Assembly: GCA_043784465.1 (NCBI GenBank)
Contig: JAYVYJ010000206.1
Location: 1-24,211, forward strand
Length of the DNA: 24,211 nucleotides
Direction of reading: 5' to 3'
DNA from: Roseiarcus sp043784465
GTDB taxonomy: Bacteria > Pseudomonadota > Alphaproteobacteria > Rhizobiales > Beijerinckiaceae
Below the pieces are notes generated by a model that ran no database searches, was not told the DNA's origin, and worked only from the letters and a program-made list of their open reading frames with translations. Both the position numbers and the translations under genes were made by a program. The first letter of the stretch is position 1, and the number at the start of each line of letters is the position of its first letter. Shown in pieces: positions 7,665 through 14,922 of this stretch.

Positions 7665-8276
7665 TCACCCCTCCACGCCGTAACGCTCGCGCAAGATTTC
7701 CACGCGCTCGACGTCGCGCCTTATCCGGCACATGAGACGGCGCTCATAGAGCGAGCCGTTCAGTCCGGTTTCGATCAGCGGCAGATCCGCGCATTCCCGG
7801 TCGCGCAACACGCGCCACGCCTCGCCCGCCGCCCGCAGGCCGCGCGCCGCGCCGTCGGCGATCACCGGATTGATTCCGGGCCGTCCGCTAAAACCTGCCT
7901 GAGCCGTTCGCTCCGCCTGCTCGACATCGCGGTCGGCCTGTAGCGCCGCAACGCCCAGACACGCGGCCCAATCGCGCGCCTCGGGCTCACAGGCGCCATA
8001 GGGACGTTCGCGGCTGGGCGCGACCAAGGGCGGAGGCGGGGGGGGCGGGGGCGCCTTCGCTACGGGCGCGGGTTTCGGCGGCGGGGGCGGCGGGGGCGGC
8101 GGCTTGTGGCTGACCGCGTTGGGGTCGCCCAGCATGGGCGCAAACAGTTCCGGCGCAATCTGGCGCACGTCTTCCGCTTGCGCGGCCGACGCGCACAGGA
8201 TCAGGCAGAGGGCGGCCGCGGCTCGCCAGCCTTGTAGGTGGCGAGGATTTTGTCGCTCACCGAGTCCCTCAGACAA
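7665..8276 (-). CDS. Exported proline-rich protein with LprI-like C-terminal domain
   Basis: About 203 residues. A signal peptide (WRAAAALCLILCASAAQA) is followed by a proline-rich linker with runs of nine and eight Pro separated by a KPAPVAKA stretch, then a C-terminal domain resembling the lysozyme-inhibitor LprI family (formerly DUF1311): paired Cys, AWRVLRDRECA, and MCRIRRDVERVEIL near the end. A cell-wall or periplasmic role is inferred, with the Pro-rich segment as a spacer. The start is uncertain: no ATG lies just upstream of the signal. TTG at 8276 is the nearest usual start codon but has no clear ribosome site and lies 76 bases inside soxD. Codons past the soxD stop cannot provide a full signal peptide. 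Coupling to soxD is therefore likely. Confidence 0.65.
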   Translation of the reverse strand: MSEGLGERQNPRHLQGWRAAAALCLILCASAAQAEDVRQIAPELFAPMLGDPNAVSHKPPPPPPPPPKPAPVAKAPPPPPPPPLVAPSRERPYGACEPEARDWAACLGVAALQADRDVEQAERTAQAGFSGRPGINPVIADGAARGLRAAGEAWRVLRDRECADLPLIETGLNGSLYERRLMCRIRRDVERVEILRERYGVEG

Positions 8277-8476
8277 TTGAAGAAGCGCCCGCAGCCGACC
8301 GCGTGGCGCCAGCGCTCGGCCAGCACCCCCTTGGTGTTGTCGCGGAAGTAGAGGAAATCTGTCCATTCCTCGTCTGTCGCCGTTTGCGGCTCGCGCGTCA
8401 GATGCGCCTGCCCGCCGTGTTTGAATTCGACCTCAGGCCGTTCCATTTCGCAATAGGGACATCGGATCAAGAGCAT
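8201..8476 (-). CDS. soxD: Sarcosine oxidase delta subunit (SoxD-like)
   Basis: A 91-residue protein of the heterotetrameric sarcosine oxidase delta family. It shows the CPYC pair (Cys6, Cys9) and the later His58/Cys62 of RHAVGCGRFF, which match the zinc site of the family, together with EFKHGGQAH and EWTDFLYFRDN. Length is normal (about 90-100). It starts 9 bases after soxB with GAGGGAA as ribosome site. In the known enzyme, delta supports the alpha/beta core that oxidises sarcosine and passes the methyl group to tetrahydrofolate; the same family serves in N-methylglutamate dehydrogenase. Here no alpha or gamma gene follows, which is unusual. Confidence 0.9.
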   Translation of the reverse strand: MLLIRCPYCEMERPEVEFKHGGQAHLTREPQTATDEEWTDFLYFRDNTKGVLAERWRHAVGCGRFFNCLRDSVSDKILATYKAGEPRPPSA

Positions 8477-8485
8477 CTTATTCCC

Positions 8486-9736
8486 TCAATGCGCCACGGC
8501 GGCGGCGGTCGCCTCGTTGACGAGCGCGCCGGTGCGAAAACGCTCCAGCGTGAACGGGGCCGCAATCTTGTTGGGCTCGCCGGTGGCGAGCAGATGCGCG
8601 AACACATGGCCCGAGCCGGGCGTCGCCTTAAACCCGCCCGTCCCCCAGCCGCAATTGACGAACAGCCCCGGCACGGGGGTTTTCGACAGGATCGGCGACC
8701 GGTCGGGCGTCGTGTCGACGATGCCGCCCCAGTTGCGCAGCATCCGGACGCGCGAGGTGATGGGAAACATCTCGATGATCGCCTCCAGCGTCGTCACCGC
8801 GATATGGGGACCGCCCGTCTGGCTGTAGGAAACGTAAGCGTCCGTGCCCGCCCCGATCACGAGTTCGCCCTTGTCGGACTGCGACATATAGGCGTGGACC
8901 GCGTTCGACATGACGACGCAGGGCATCACCGGCTTCAGCGGCTCGGACACCAGAGCCTGAAGCGGAAACGATTCCAGCGGCATCTTGAGCCCCGCCATCG
9001 CCATGACGACGCTCGTGTGGCCCGCAGCGACCACGCCGATCTTGCGCGTCGCTATCGACCCCCTCGTCGTCTCGACGCCCGACACCGCGCCGCTCGCGTC
9101 GCGCAGGATCGCCTTGACCTCGCAATTCTGGATGATGTCGACCCCCCGCGCGGAGGCCGCCCGCGCGTAGCCCCAGGCGACCGCGTCGTGGCGCGCGGTG
9201 CCCCCTGTCTTCTGGAACGCCGCGCCGCGCACGGGATAACGGATGTCGGGCGAGATGTTGAGGATCGGGCAGATTTCCTGAGCCTGCTCGGGGGTCAGCC
9301 ATTCGTTGGGGATGCCCGCCAGCCTGTTGGCGTGGATATGGCGGCGGAACGCCTGCTCGTCGTGATGGTTGTGCGCCAGCAGCATGACGCCGCGCGGCGA
9401 GAACATCACGTTGTAGTTGAGTTCCTGAGACAGCCCCGGCCACAGCTTGTGCGCATGACCGTAAAGCCCCTCGGAAGCCTCGAACAGATAGTTCGAGCGA
9501 ATGATGGTGGTGTTGCGCCCGGTGTTGCCTCCCCCCAGCCACCCCTTCTCCAGCACCGCGATATTGGCCAGGCCATGCTCCTTGGCCAGGTAATAGGCGG
9601 TGGCGAGGCCGTGGCCGCCGGCGCCGACGATGATCGCGTCATAGGACTTTTTCGGCTCGGGCGAGCGCCATTGCTCGGGCCAATCCTTGTGGCCGCGGAA
9701 CGCCTGGGCGGCGAGACGGAGAAACGAAAATTGCAA
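8486..9736 (-). CDS. soxB: Sarcosine oxidase beta subunit (SoxB-like FAD oxidoreductase)
   Basis: A 416-residue FAD-dependent amine oxidoreductase of the SoxB family. The N-terminal Rossmann motif is AIIVGAGGHGLATAYYLAKEHG (cut to its key residues: GAGGHG, about residue 30). It is followed by EKGWLGGGNTGRNTTIIRSNYL, whose GNTGRNTT stretch is a hallmark of the heterotetrameric enzyme's beta subunit, and by the C-terminal GWGTGGFKATPGSG flavin-binding segment. TTG at 9736 is the chosen start: AGGAGA lies 6 bases upstream, the length then equals the family norm, and the N-terminus LQFSFLRLAAQAFRGH fits. The likely reaction is oxidative demethylation of an N-methyl amino acid. It forms an operon with soxD but lacks soxA and soxG, so its partner and substrate are open. 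Confidence 0.92.
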   Translation of the reverse strand: MQFSFLRLAAQAFRGHKDWPEQWRSPEPKKSYDAIIVGAGGHGLATAYYLAKEHGLANIAVLEKGWLGGGNTGRNTTIIRSNYLFEASEGLYGHAHKLWPGLSQELNYNVMFSPRGVMLLAHNHHDEQAFRRHIHANRLAGIPNEWLTPEQAQEICPILNISPDIRYPVRGAAFQKTGGTARHDAVAWGYARAASARGVDIIQNCEVKAILRDASGAVSGVETTRGSIATRKIGVVAAGHTSVVMAMAGLKMPLESFPLQALVSEPLKPVMPCVVMSNAVHAYMSQSDKGELVIGAGTDAYVSYSQTGGPHIAVTTLEAIIEMFPITSRVRMLRNWGGIVDTTPDRSPILSKTPVPGLFVNCGWGTGGFKATPGSGHVFAHLLATGEPNKIAAPFTLERFRTGALVNEATAAAVAH

Positions 9737-9866
9737 AGGGCCTCTCCTGGAGATGGCCGAGTTATGTCGGCGCTCGCGGCTTAATGTCAAAACCTTGTAG
9801 CGGCTCGCGCGCGCAAAATCCCGGCGGAGCGCCTCGATAAAGCCGATGGCCCTCCCGAAATATCGC

Positions 9867-9896
9867 TTGGCGCGCGGGGTGCGGGCGGACGATAAC
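9867..9896 (+). promoter_or_regulatory. Candidate sigma-70-type promoter for the coiled-coil/methyltransferase pair
   Basis: TTGGCG (9867-9872), an 18-base spacer, then GATAAC (9891-9896), about 20 bases before the ATG at 9916. Each box matches the consensus in four of six positions. A weak visual call; the leader would be very short. Confidence 0.25.
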
Positions 9897-9915
9897 GTAC
9901 GTGAGAGGAACACAT

Positions 9916-10560
9916 ATGGACGGCACAAGCGAGTTTGCGCGCCCCGTGCCGCTGGCGCTGACGGCGATCGCCGCCGTCGGCTGGCTGGTGGCGGCTTATT
10001 TCTGGGCGCAGGCCGTGGGCCTGCGCGCCGACGGCGAGGACGCGCAGCGCCGCTGGGAAGTCGCGAGGGCCGAACTCGTGGGCGAATTGCAGGCGATGCA
10101 GAAGTCGGTCGGGACGGCGGCGGACCTGCGCAGACAACTCGACGAAGGCCGCAAGGCGCTCGACGACGCGGTGTCGCAGCGCACGACCGCGCAATCGGAA
10201 CTCGCCCATGTCGCGCGCCAGATCGACGAGATCGAACTGGGGCTGTCCACAGAAACCGATCAGCTCGAATCGAAGACCGCGCTGCTGAAGGACGTCAACG
10301 CGAACCTCGCCGCCACGCAGAACGAGCTGGCCGATCTGTCCACGCAGAAGGCCGCCGTCGCCGGCGAAGTCGAAAAAGCGCAGGCCGCGCTGGCGGAAGC
10401 GCAGGCCCGCGCCCGCGCCGCCGATTCGTCCGCCGTCGCCGCCAAGACGACCGAGAGCGAATCTCGCGCCAAGTCCGAGGAGCTTGGCCGCGAGATCGAA
10501 GCCGCGCAGGCCCGGCTCGACGACGTGCAGGCGAAGCTGAAAAACGCGTCGTCCCCTTGA
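9916..10560 (+). CDS. Single-pass membrane coiled-coil protein
   Basis: A 214-residue protein with no family I recognise. One membrane helix lies at about residues 13-34 (PLALTAIAAVGWLVAAYFWA). The rest, about 40-210, is Ala/Glu/Gln/Lys-rich with heptad-like spacing (QIDEIELGLSTETDQLESK, ANLAATQNELADLSTQK), so a long coiled coil on one side of the membrane is expected. ATG 9916 has GAGAGGA 6 bases upstream. The stop overlaps the TTG start of the methyltransferase (TTGA), so the two are translated together. A structural or scaffolding role is likely; sequence of this kind also mimics chromosome-segregation and tip-attachment proteins only by composition. Confidence 0.8.
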   Translation: MDGTSEFARPVPLALTAIAAVGWLVAAYFWAQAVGLRADGEDAQRRWEVARAELVGELQAMQKSVGTAADLRRQLDEGRKALDDAVSQRTTAQSELAHVARQIDEIELGLSTETDQLESKTALLKDVNANLAATQNELADLSTQKAAVAGEVEKAQAALAEAQARARAADSSAVAAKTTESESRAKSEELGREIEAAQARLDDVQAKLKNASSP

Positions 10561-11453
10561 GCGCGCCCGATCCGCTCGCCGAACGTCGCTTCGCCTATGC
10601 GCAGGCTTGCGCGCAAGACGGCGATTGGGCGGCGGCGGCGGAAATGTGCGAGCAGGCGCTGGAGCTCAGCCCCGATTGGGCGCCTGCGTGGTTCGCGCTA
10701 GCCGAGGCGCGCGAAAAAACCGGCGCACGCGCCGAGGCGGCCGCCGCGTACGCCCGCACCCTTGGCCTCGATCCCGCCGACGTGCAGGGGGCCGGCCCTC
10801 GCCTCGCGCGGCTGGAGGGCCGAGAGGTGGCTGCTTTGCCGCCCGCCTATGTGGCGCGACTGTTCGACGATTACGCGCCGCGCTTCGACCGGCATCTGAC
10901 AGAGACGTTGGGCTATTGCGGGCCGGAGGCGATCGTCGGGGTGCTTGACCACCTCGCGCCGGGTCGGACGTTCGATGTCGCGCTGGATCTGGGGTGCGGT
11001 TCGGGCTTGATGGGGCGCGCGCTGCGCGGAAGGGTCGGGCGGCTCGCGGGGGTCGATCTCTCTGTGGGCATGATCGCCAAAGCGCGAGAGAGCGAAGTCT
11101 ACGACGAACTTGAGGTCGGCGACCTCCTTGATTTTCTCAACCGGCGACCGCGAGGGAGCGCCGATCTCTGCGTGGCGGCGGACACGCTGGTTTATCTGGG
11201 CGATCTCGCTCCCGTCTGCCGCGCGGCGGCGGCGGCGCTGGCGGCGGGGGGCCTGTTCGCCTTCACGGTGGAGAGCGGCGAGGAAGCCGGCTTCGTCCTG
11301 GGCGAGGGAATGCGGTTCCGGCATTCAGACACGCACTTGCGCGCGGCGACCGAAGCGGCCGTGCTCGAAATCGCTTCGTTGTCCCCCGGTTCGACGCGGC
11401 GAGAAGCCGGCGCCGCGACGGCAGGGCGCCTCGTGGCGTTGTTGAAACCTTGA
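10557..11453 (+). CDS. TPR-containing class I SAM-dependent methyltransferase
   Basis: A 298-residue predicted methyltransferase with an N-terminal tetratricopeptide part. TPR-like helices lie at about residues 8-75 (RFAYAQACAQDGDWAAAAEMCEQAL, WFALAEAREKTGARAEAAAAYARTL, quoted only as landmarks 10-34 and 43-67). Then comes YVARLFDDYAPRFDRHL, a usual lead-in, and the SAM-binding motif DLGCGSGLMG (about residue 145), the acidic end of strand 2 in LAGVDLS, and ADLCVAADTLVYLGDL. This matches the group of predicted TPR-containing methyltransferases (COG4976). The substrate is unknown. The start is TTG 10557, overlapping the upstream stop as TTGA; the first residues SAPDPLAERRF fit, but no good ribosome site is visible, which suits coupled translation. 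Confidence 0.85.
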   Translation: MSAPDPLAERRFAYAQACAQDGDWAAAAEMCEQALELSPDWAPAWFALAEAREKTGARAEAAAAYARTLGLDPADVQGAGPRLARLEGREVAALPPAYVARLFDDYAPRFDRHLTETLGYCGPEAIVGVLDHLAPGRTFDVALDLGCGSGLMGRALRGRVGRLAGVDLSVGMIAKARESEVYDELEVGDLLDFLNRRPRGSADLCVAADTLVYLGDLAPVCRAAAAALAAGGLFAFTVESGEEAGFVLGEGMRFRHSDTHLRAATEAAVLEIASLSPGSTRREAGAATAGRLVALLKP

Positions 11454-11478
11454 GCGGGCTAGTAGGCGCAAGCTGGAG

Positions 11479-12249
11479 TCAGGGCGGCGGTAGCGCCTCG
11501 CGCAGGGCGCTCAGATATTCATCGAGAGTGGCGTCCAGCCGCTCAAACAGCAGGAGCTGGAACGCCTCATCGCTCTGCCCCGCCTGCGCATCCTGTAAAG
11601 CGCGCAAGTATCGCAGAAGATCCTCCAGCCTCACCGCGACCGGCGGATAGTCGCCCCGAATCAGAACGAGATTCATCAAGAGCCGCGCCGTACGACCGTT
11701 GCCGTCGTTGAACGGGTGAATGTCCACGAGACGGCGATGCGCCGTGAACGCCGTTTGTGGCGACGCCGGCGAGTCGCCAAGCCATGCGGAAAAATCGCCC
11801 ATCAGCGCGGGGACTTCGGCGGGCGAGGGAAAAGTGTGCCGGCCGAGGTCCGTTTTCACGTAGCGGCTCGCGGTCGCGTAACCGCCTGCGATGGCCGGAT
11901 CGGAACGGCGCAGTACGAGGGCGTGCAGGCTCCGCACTTCGTATTCCGTCAACCTCGAATCACGTCCCGCGAGGATGCGGACAAAGTCGAGCGCCTCGTG
12001 GTGATCGACGGCCTCCAGATGATCGCGGAGTTTCTTACCGCCAACAGTAATCCCCTGTTCGATCACCAGATTGGTCTCGATCTGGGTGAGGCTGTTCCCC
12101 TCGATGGCGTTGGACGTGTAGGTCAGTTCGAGGTCATGCGCGTGTTGCAAGTTGTAAAACGCGCCGGGCGACAGCGGTCGCAACGCCTCAAGCCGTGCTT
12201 TCTTTTCTTCGACGGCGCCGACGAGCCGCTCAAGCGTGGACGCGCTCAT
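11479..12249 (-). CDS. Fic family protein, predicted AMP transferase (class II)
   Basis: A 256-residue Fic-fold enzyme that usually transfers AMP from ATP to a protein hydroxyl. The core motif HPFNDGNGRTARLL begins at His178, the catalytic base, with all phosphate-binding residues present. The inhibitory motif SNAIEG (Ser46 to Gly51, with Glu50 as the blocking glutamate) lies N-terminal, so this is a class II, self-inhibited Fic. A C-terminal helical part (about 200-256) follows. There is no antitoxin-like small gene, which argues against a class I FicTA toxin pair. Its ATG overlaps the stop of the YihY gene (ATGA), so the two are coupled. The target protein cannot be read from the sequence. 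It ends 25 bases from the convergent methyltransferase gene. Confidence 0.92.
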   Translation of the reverse strand: MSASTLERLVGAVEEKKARLEALRPLSPGAFYNLQHAHDLELTYTSNAIEGNSLTQIETNLVIEQGITVGGKKLRDHLEAVDHHEALDFVRILAGRDSRLTEYEVRSLHALVLRRSDPAIAGGYATASRYVKTDLGRHTFPSPAEVPALMGDFSAWLGDSPASPQTAFTAHRRLVDIHPFNDGNGRTARLLMNLVLIRGDYPPVAVRLEDLLRYLRALQDAQAGQSDEAFQLLLFERLDATLDEYLSALREALPPP

Positions 12250-13124
12250 CCCCGGTTGGCCCCCCGCACCCGCGCCGCTCTTCGCAGCCGCACTTTCTCC
12301 CGGCGCCCGCTGCGCAGGATCGCCGCGTTCAACTCGCCGCCAAAAACAAAAATCGCCGCCAGCGAATAGAGAAACACCAGCGTAATCATTACCGAGGCGA
12401 GGCCCGCATAGGTGGAGACGTAATTGCGCGCGAACTCCGACAGATAAAGCCCGAACAATTCGCCAAAACCGACGCTGCCGACGAATGTGAGAATGACGCC
12501 CGGCGCGACGTCGACGATGCGCAGCTTCACCGCCGGCAGCCACAGATGCGCGACCAGCAGCGTCAGACACAGCGCCAGCGCCGCCACGCCGAGCCGCGCG
12601 ACCGTGATGAATTGCTGCAACGGCGCCAGATGGGGTGCGTAGTCGAGCATCTTCGTCCAGAGCAGCGGCCCCAGCACCACGAAGAACGCCAGCGTCAGAA
12701 TGGCGAACGAGGCGATCATCATGAACAGGATCGATTGCAGCCGAAGCAACCACCACGGCCGAGAATCGATGGCGTCGTAGGCGCGGTTCAGCCCGGTGCG
12801 CAAAGCCTCGACCGCGCTGGAGGAGAAATAGAGCGCCAGGACGCCGCCAATCGTCAGCAACCCGCCGCGCGGTTGCGTCAAAACATTTTGCACTTCGCCC
12901 GCGATGGGGCCGGCCACGCCCTGCGGCCACGCCTCGAAGACCAGTTTGGTCGCCGTATCGGCGAGATCGGAGGCGCCCAGAAAGCCCGCCAGCGCCGTGA
13001 TGAAGATGAGAAACGGGAACATCGATGTCAGCATCGACAGCGCGATGTGGCTGGAAATCGGCCAACCGTCGTCGACCAGAAATCCGCCGATGGCGTCGAA
13101 AACCCAATTCACCGACCCCTTCAT
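12246..13124 (-). CDS. YihY/BrkB family inner-membrane protein
   Basis: A 292-residue polytopic protein of the YihY (BrkB, formerly mis-called ribonuclease BN) family. About six membrane helices are visible, starting with IALSMLTSMFPFLIFITALAG. Family signatures are the early DDGWPISSHIALSML region, ALYFSSSAVEALRTGLNRAYD, and the late YAGLASVMITLVFLYSLAAIFVFGGELN. The tail (about 275-292) is Arg-rich and cytosolic. ATG 13124 has GGGAGA 6 bases upstream. YihY members have been suggested as transporters or stress-related membrane proteins, without a settled function. It is the first gene of a two-gene operon with the Fic gene and is divergent from the dehydrogenase. Confidence 0.92.
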   Translation of the reverse strand: MKGSVNWVFDAIGGFLVDDGWPISSHIALSMLTSMFPFLIFITALAGFLGASDLADTATKLVFEAWPQGVAGPIAGEVQNVLTQPRGGLLTIGGVLALYFSSSAVEALRTGLNRAYDAIDSRPWWLLRLQSILFMMIASFAILTLAFFVVLGPLLWTKMLDYAPHLAPLQQFITVARLGVAALALCLTLLVAHLWLPAVKLRIVDVAPGVILTFVGSVGFGELFGLYLSEFARNYVSTYAGLASVMITLVFLYSLAAIFVFGGELNAAILRSGRREKVRLRRAARVRGANRG

Positions 13125-13249
13125 GCCGTCTCCCTATCATCCCCGGTCGCCCGACCAGCGTAAACCTTTTCGCGTTGGCGGAAATGCGAATTGCGCGCGG
13201 CGCTTTCAAGCCGCATGTTGCGCTGCGAAGGAAGCGAAGGAGCGGAATC

Positions 13250-14893
13250 TTGAACATCGATCATCTCGCCCGCGCCGCGCTGGAGGCGGCCGACGCCCTT
13301 GTGGCGCGCGCCGCCGCCTCCGTCGCCAAGAGCGTCACGCGCGACGGCCGGCTCGATTCCGGGCTGATGGAAACCCAGCAGCGCGCCGTCCACGGACTCG
13401 CCTGGCTCGCCACTTACGCCGAATCCGTGCGGCAACTTGTCGCCTATGCGGAGCGCTTGCAAGCGCAGGCCAGGTTCGGCGAGACGGAGGCGCTGCTGAC
13501 CCGCATCGGCCTCTCCGAGTATCTCGCGCAGATGTTCGGCGGCATTCCGATGAACCAGGGCGAGTTCGTACGCCCCGCCGATTTCGGCCTCGTCGAGGCC
13601 GCCATCGGCCCCTTGCGCGGCGGCGCGGTCGCCGAAGCGATCGCGGCCGGAAACACGCCCGCCCAGCGCGCGCGCCTCGTCGAGTTGATCCAACAGGCGC
13701 CCGACGGCTGTATCGGCGATCCCGGCCTCGACGAGACGCTGGAAGCCATGCGCGGCGAGATGCGTCGCTTTGCGGAAGCCAAGATCACGCCCCACGCCCA
13801 CAAATGGCACCTCAGGAACGATTACATCCCGCTGGAGATCATCAAGAGCCTCGCCGACATGGGCGTGTTCGGGCTGACGATCCCTGAGGAATTCGGGGGC
13901 CTCGGCCTTGGCAAGGTCGCCATGTGCGTGGTCTCGGAGGAGCTATCGCGCGCCTACATCGGCGTCGGCTCGCTGGGCACGCGCTCGGAGATCGCGGGCG
14001 AACTGATCCTGCTTGGCGGCACGGCCGAGCAGAAGGCGCATTACTTGCCCCGTCTCGCCAGCGGGGACATCCTGCCGACCGCCGTGTTCACCGAGCCCAA
14101 CACCGGTTCCGACCTCGCCAGCTTGCGCACGCGCGCCGTCCGCGAGGCCGACATTTATAAAGTAACGGGGAACAAGACGTGGATCACCCATCCCGTGCGC
14201 GCCGACCTAATGACGATGCTGGTGCGCACCAACCCGGACGAGAAGGGCTACAAGGGCCTCTCGATGCTGCTGGCCGAGAAGCCGCGCGGCACGGACGCCG
14301 AGCCGTTCCCCGCCAAGGGCATGAGCGGCGGCGAGATCGAGGTGCTCGGTTATCGCGGCATGAAGGAATACGAGATCGCGTTCGACGGCTTCGAGGTCCC
14401 CGCTTCGCAATTGCTGGGGGGGGTCGAGGGCCAGGGCTTCAAGCAATTGATGGAGACGTTCGAGAGCGCGCGCATCCAGACGGCGGCCCGCGCCGTCGGC
14501 GTCGCGCAGAGCGCGTTCGAACTGGGGCTGCGTTACGCCAAGGACCGCATGCAATTCGGAAAGGCTCTCGTCAATTTCCCTCGCGTCGCCGACAAACTCG
14601 CCATGATGGCGGTGGAAATTCACATCGCGCGACAGCTCACCTATTATTCCGGCCAGGCCAAGGACGAGGGGCGGCGCTGCGATCTGGAGGCGGGCATGGC
14701 CAAACTGTTGGGCGCCCGCGTCGCCTGGGCCGCCGCCGACAATGCGTTGCAGATCCACGGCGGCAACGGTTTTGCGCTCGAATACGCGATCAGCCGCGTA
14801 TTGTGCGATGCGCGCATCCTCAACATCTTCGAGGGCGCGGCGGAAATTCAGGCCCAGGTGATCGCGCGCCGGTTGCTTGAGGGCGGCAACTGA
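13250..14893 (+). CDS. mcd: (2S)-methylsuccinyl-CoA dehydrogenase-type acyl-CoA dehydrogenase
   Basis: A 547-residue FAD-dependent acyl-CoA dehydrogenase with an extra N-terminal region of about 150 residues, including GGIPMNQGEFVRPADFGL. The usual domains follow: helical part from about 170 (EMRRFAEAKITP), beta part with TAVFTEPNTGSDLA and WITHPVRADLM, and the C-terminal helical part with QTAARAVGVAQSAFE, QIHGGNGFALEYAISR and IFEGAAEIQ, in which Glu528 is at the position of the catalytic base of medium-chain enzymes. The long N-terminus and overall length match methylsuccinyl-CoA dehydrogenase of the ethylmalonyl-CoA pathway (oxidation to mesaconyl-CoA). TTG at 13250 is the start: AAGGAG lies 7 bases upstream. 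Other pathway genes are not in the window. It could instead be a related branched acyl-CoA enzyme. Confidence 0.85.
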   Translation: MNIDHLARAALEAADALVARAAASVAKSVTRDGRLDSGLMETQQRAVHGLAWLATYAESVRQLVAYAERLQAQARFGETEALLTRIGLSEYLAQMFGGIPMNQGEFVRPADFGLVEAAIGPLRGGAVAEAIAAGNTPAQRARLVELIQQAPDGCIGDPGLDETLEAMRGEMRRFAEAKITPHAHKWHLRNDYIPLEIIKSLADMGVFGLTIPEEFGGLGLGKVAMCVVSEELSRAYIGVGSLGTRSEIAGELILLGGTAEQKAHYLPRLASGDILPTAVFTEPNTGSDLASLRTRAVREADIYKVTGNKTWITHPVRADLMTMLVRTNPDEKGYKGLSMLLAEKPRGTDAEPFPAKGMSGGEIEVLGYRGMKEYEIAFDGFEVPASQLLGGVEGQGFKQLMETFESARIQTAARAVGVAQSAFELGLRYAKDRMQFGKALVNFPRVADKLAMMAVEIHIARQLTYYSGQAKDEGRRCDLEAGMAKLLGARVAWAAADNALQIHGGNGFALEYAISRVLCDARILNIFEGAAEIQAQVIARRLLEGGN

Positions 14894-14922
14894 AGGCGCC
14901 TGCAGACGAAGGGAGGCCCGCC

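Noticed and set aside
11479..12249. Fic gene as part of a toxin-antitoxin pair
   Set aside because: The inhibitory SNAIEG motif is inside the same protein and there is no small antitoxin gene nearby, so class II Fic is the better reading.
12195..13163. Long plus-strand frame opposite the YihY gene
   Set aside because: Arg/Gln/Asp-rich product with no domain; YihY on the other strand has clear membrane helices and family motifs.
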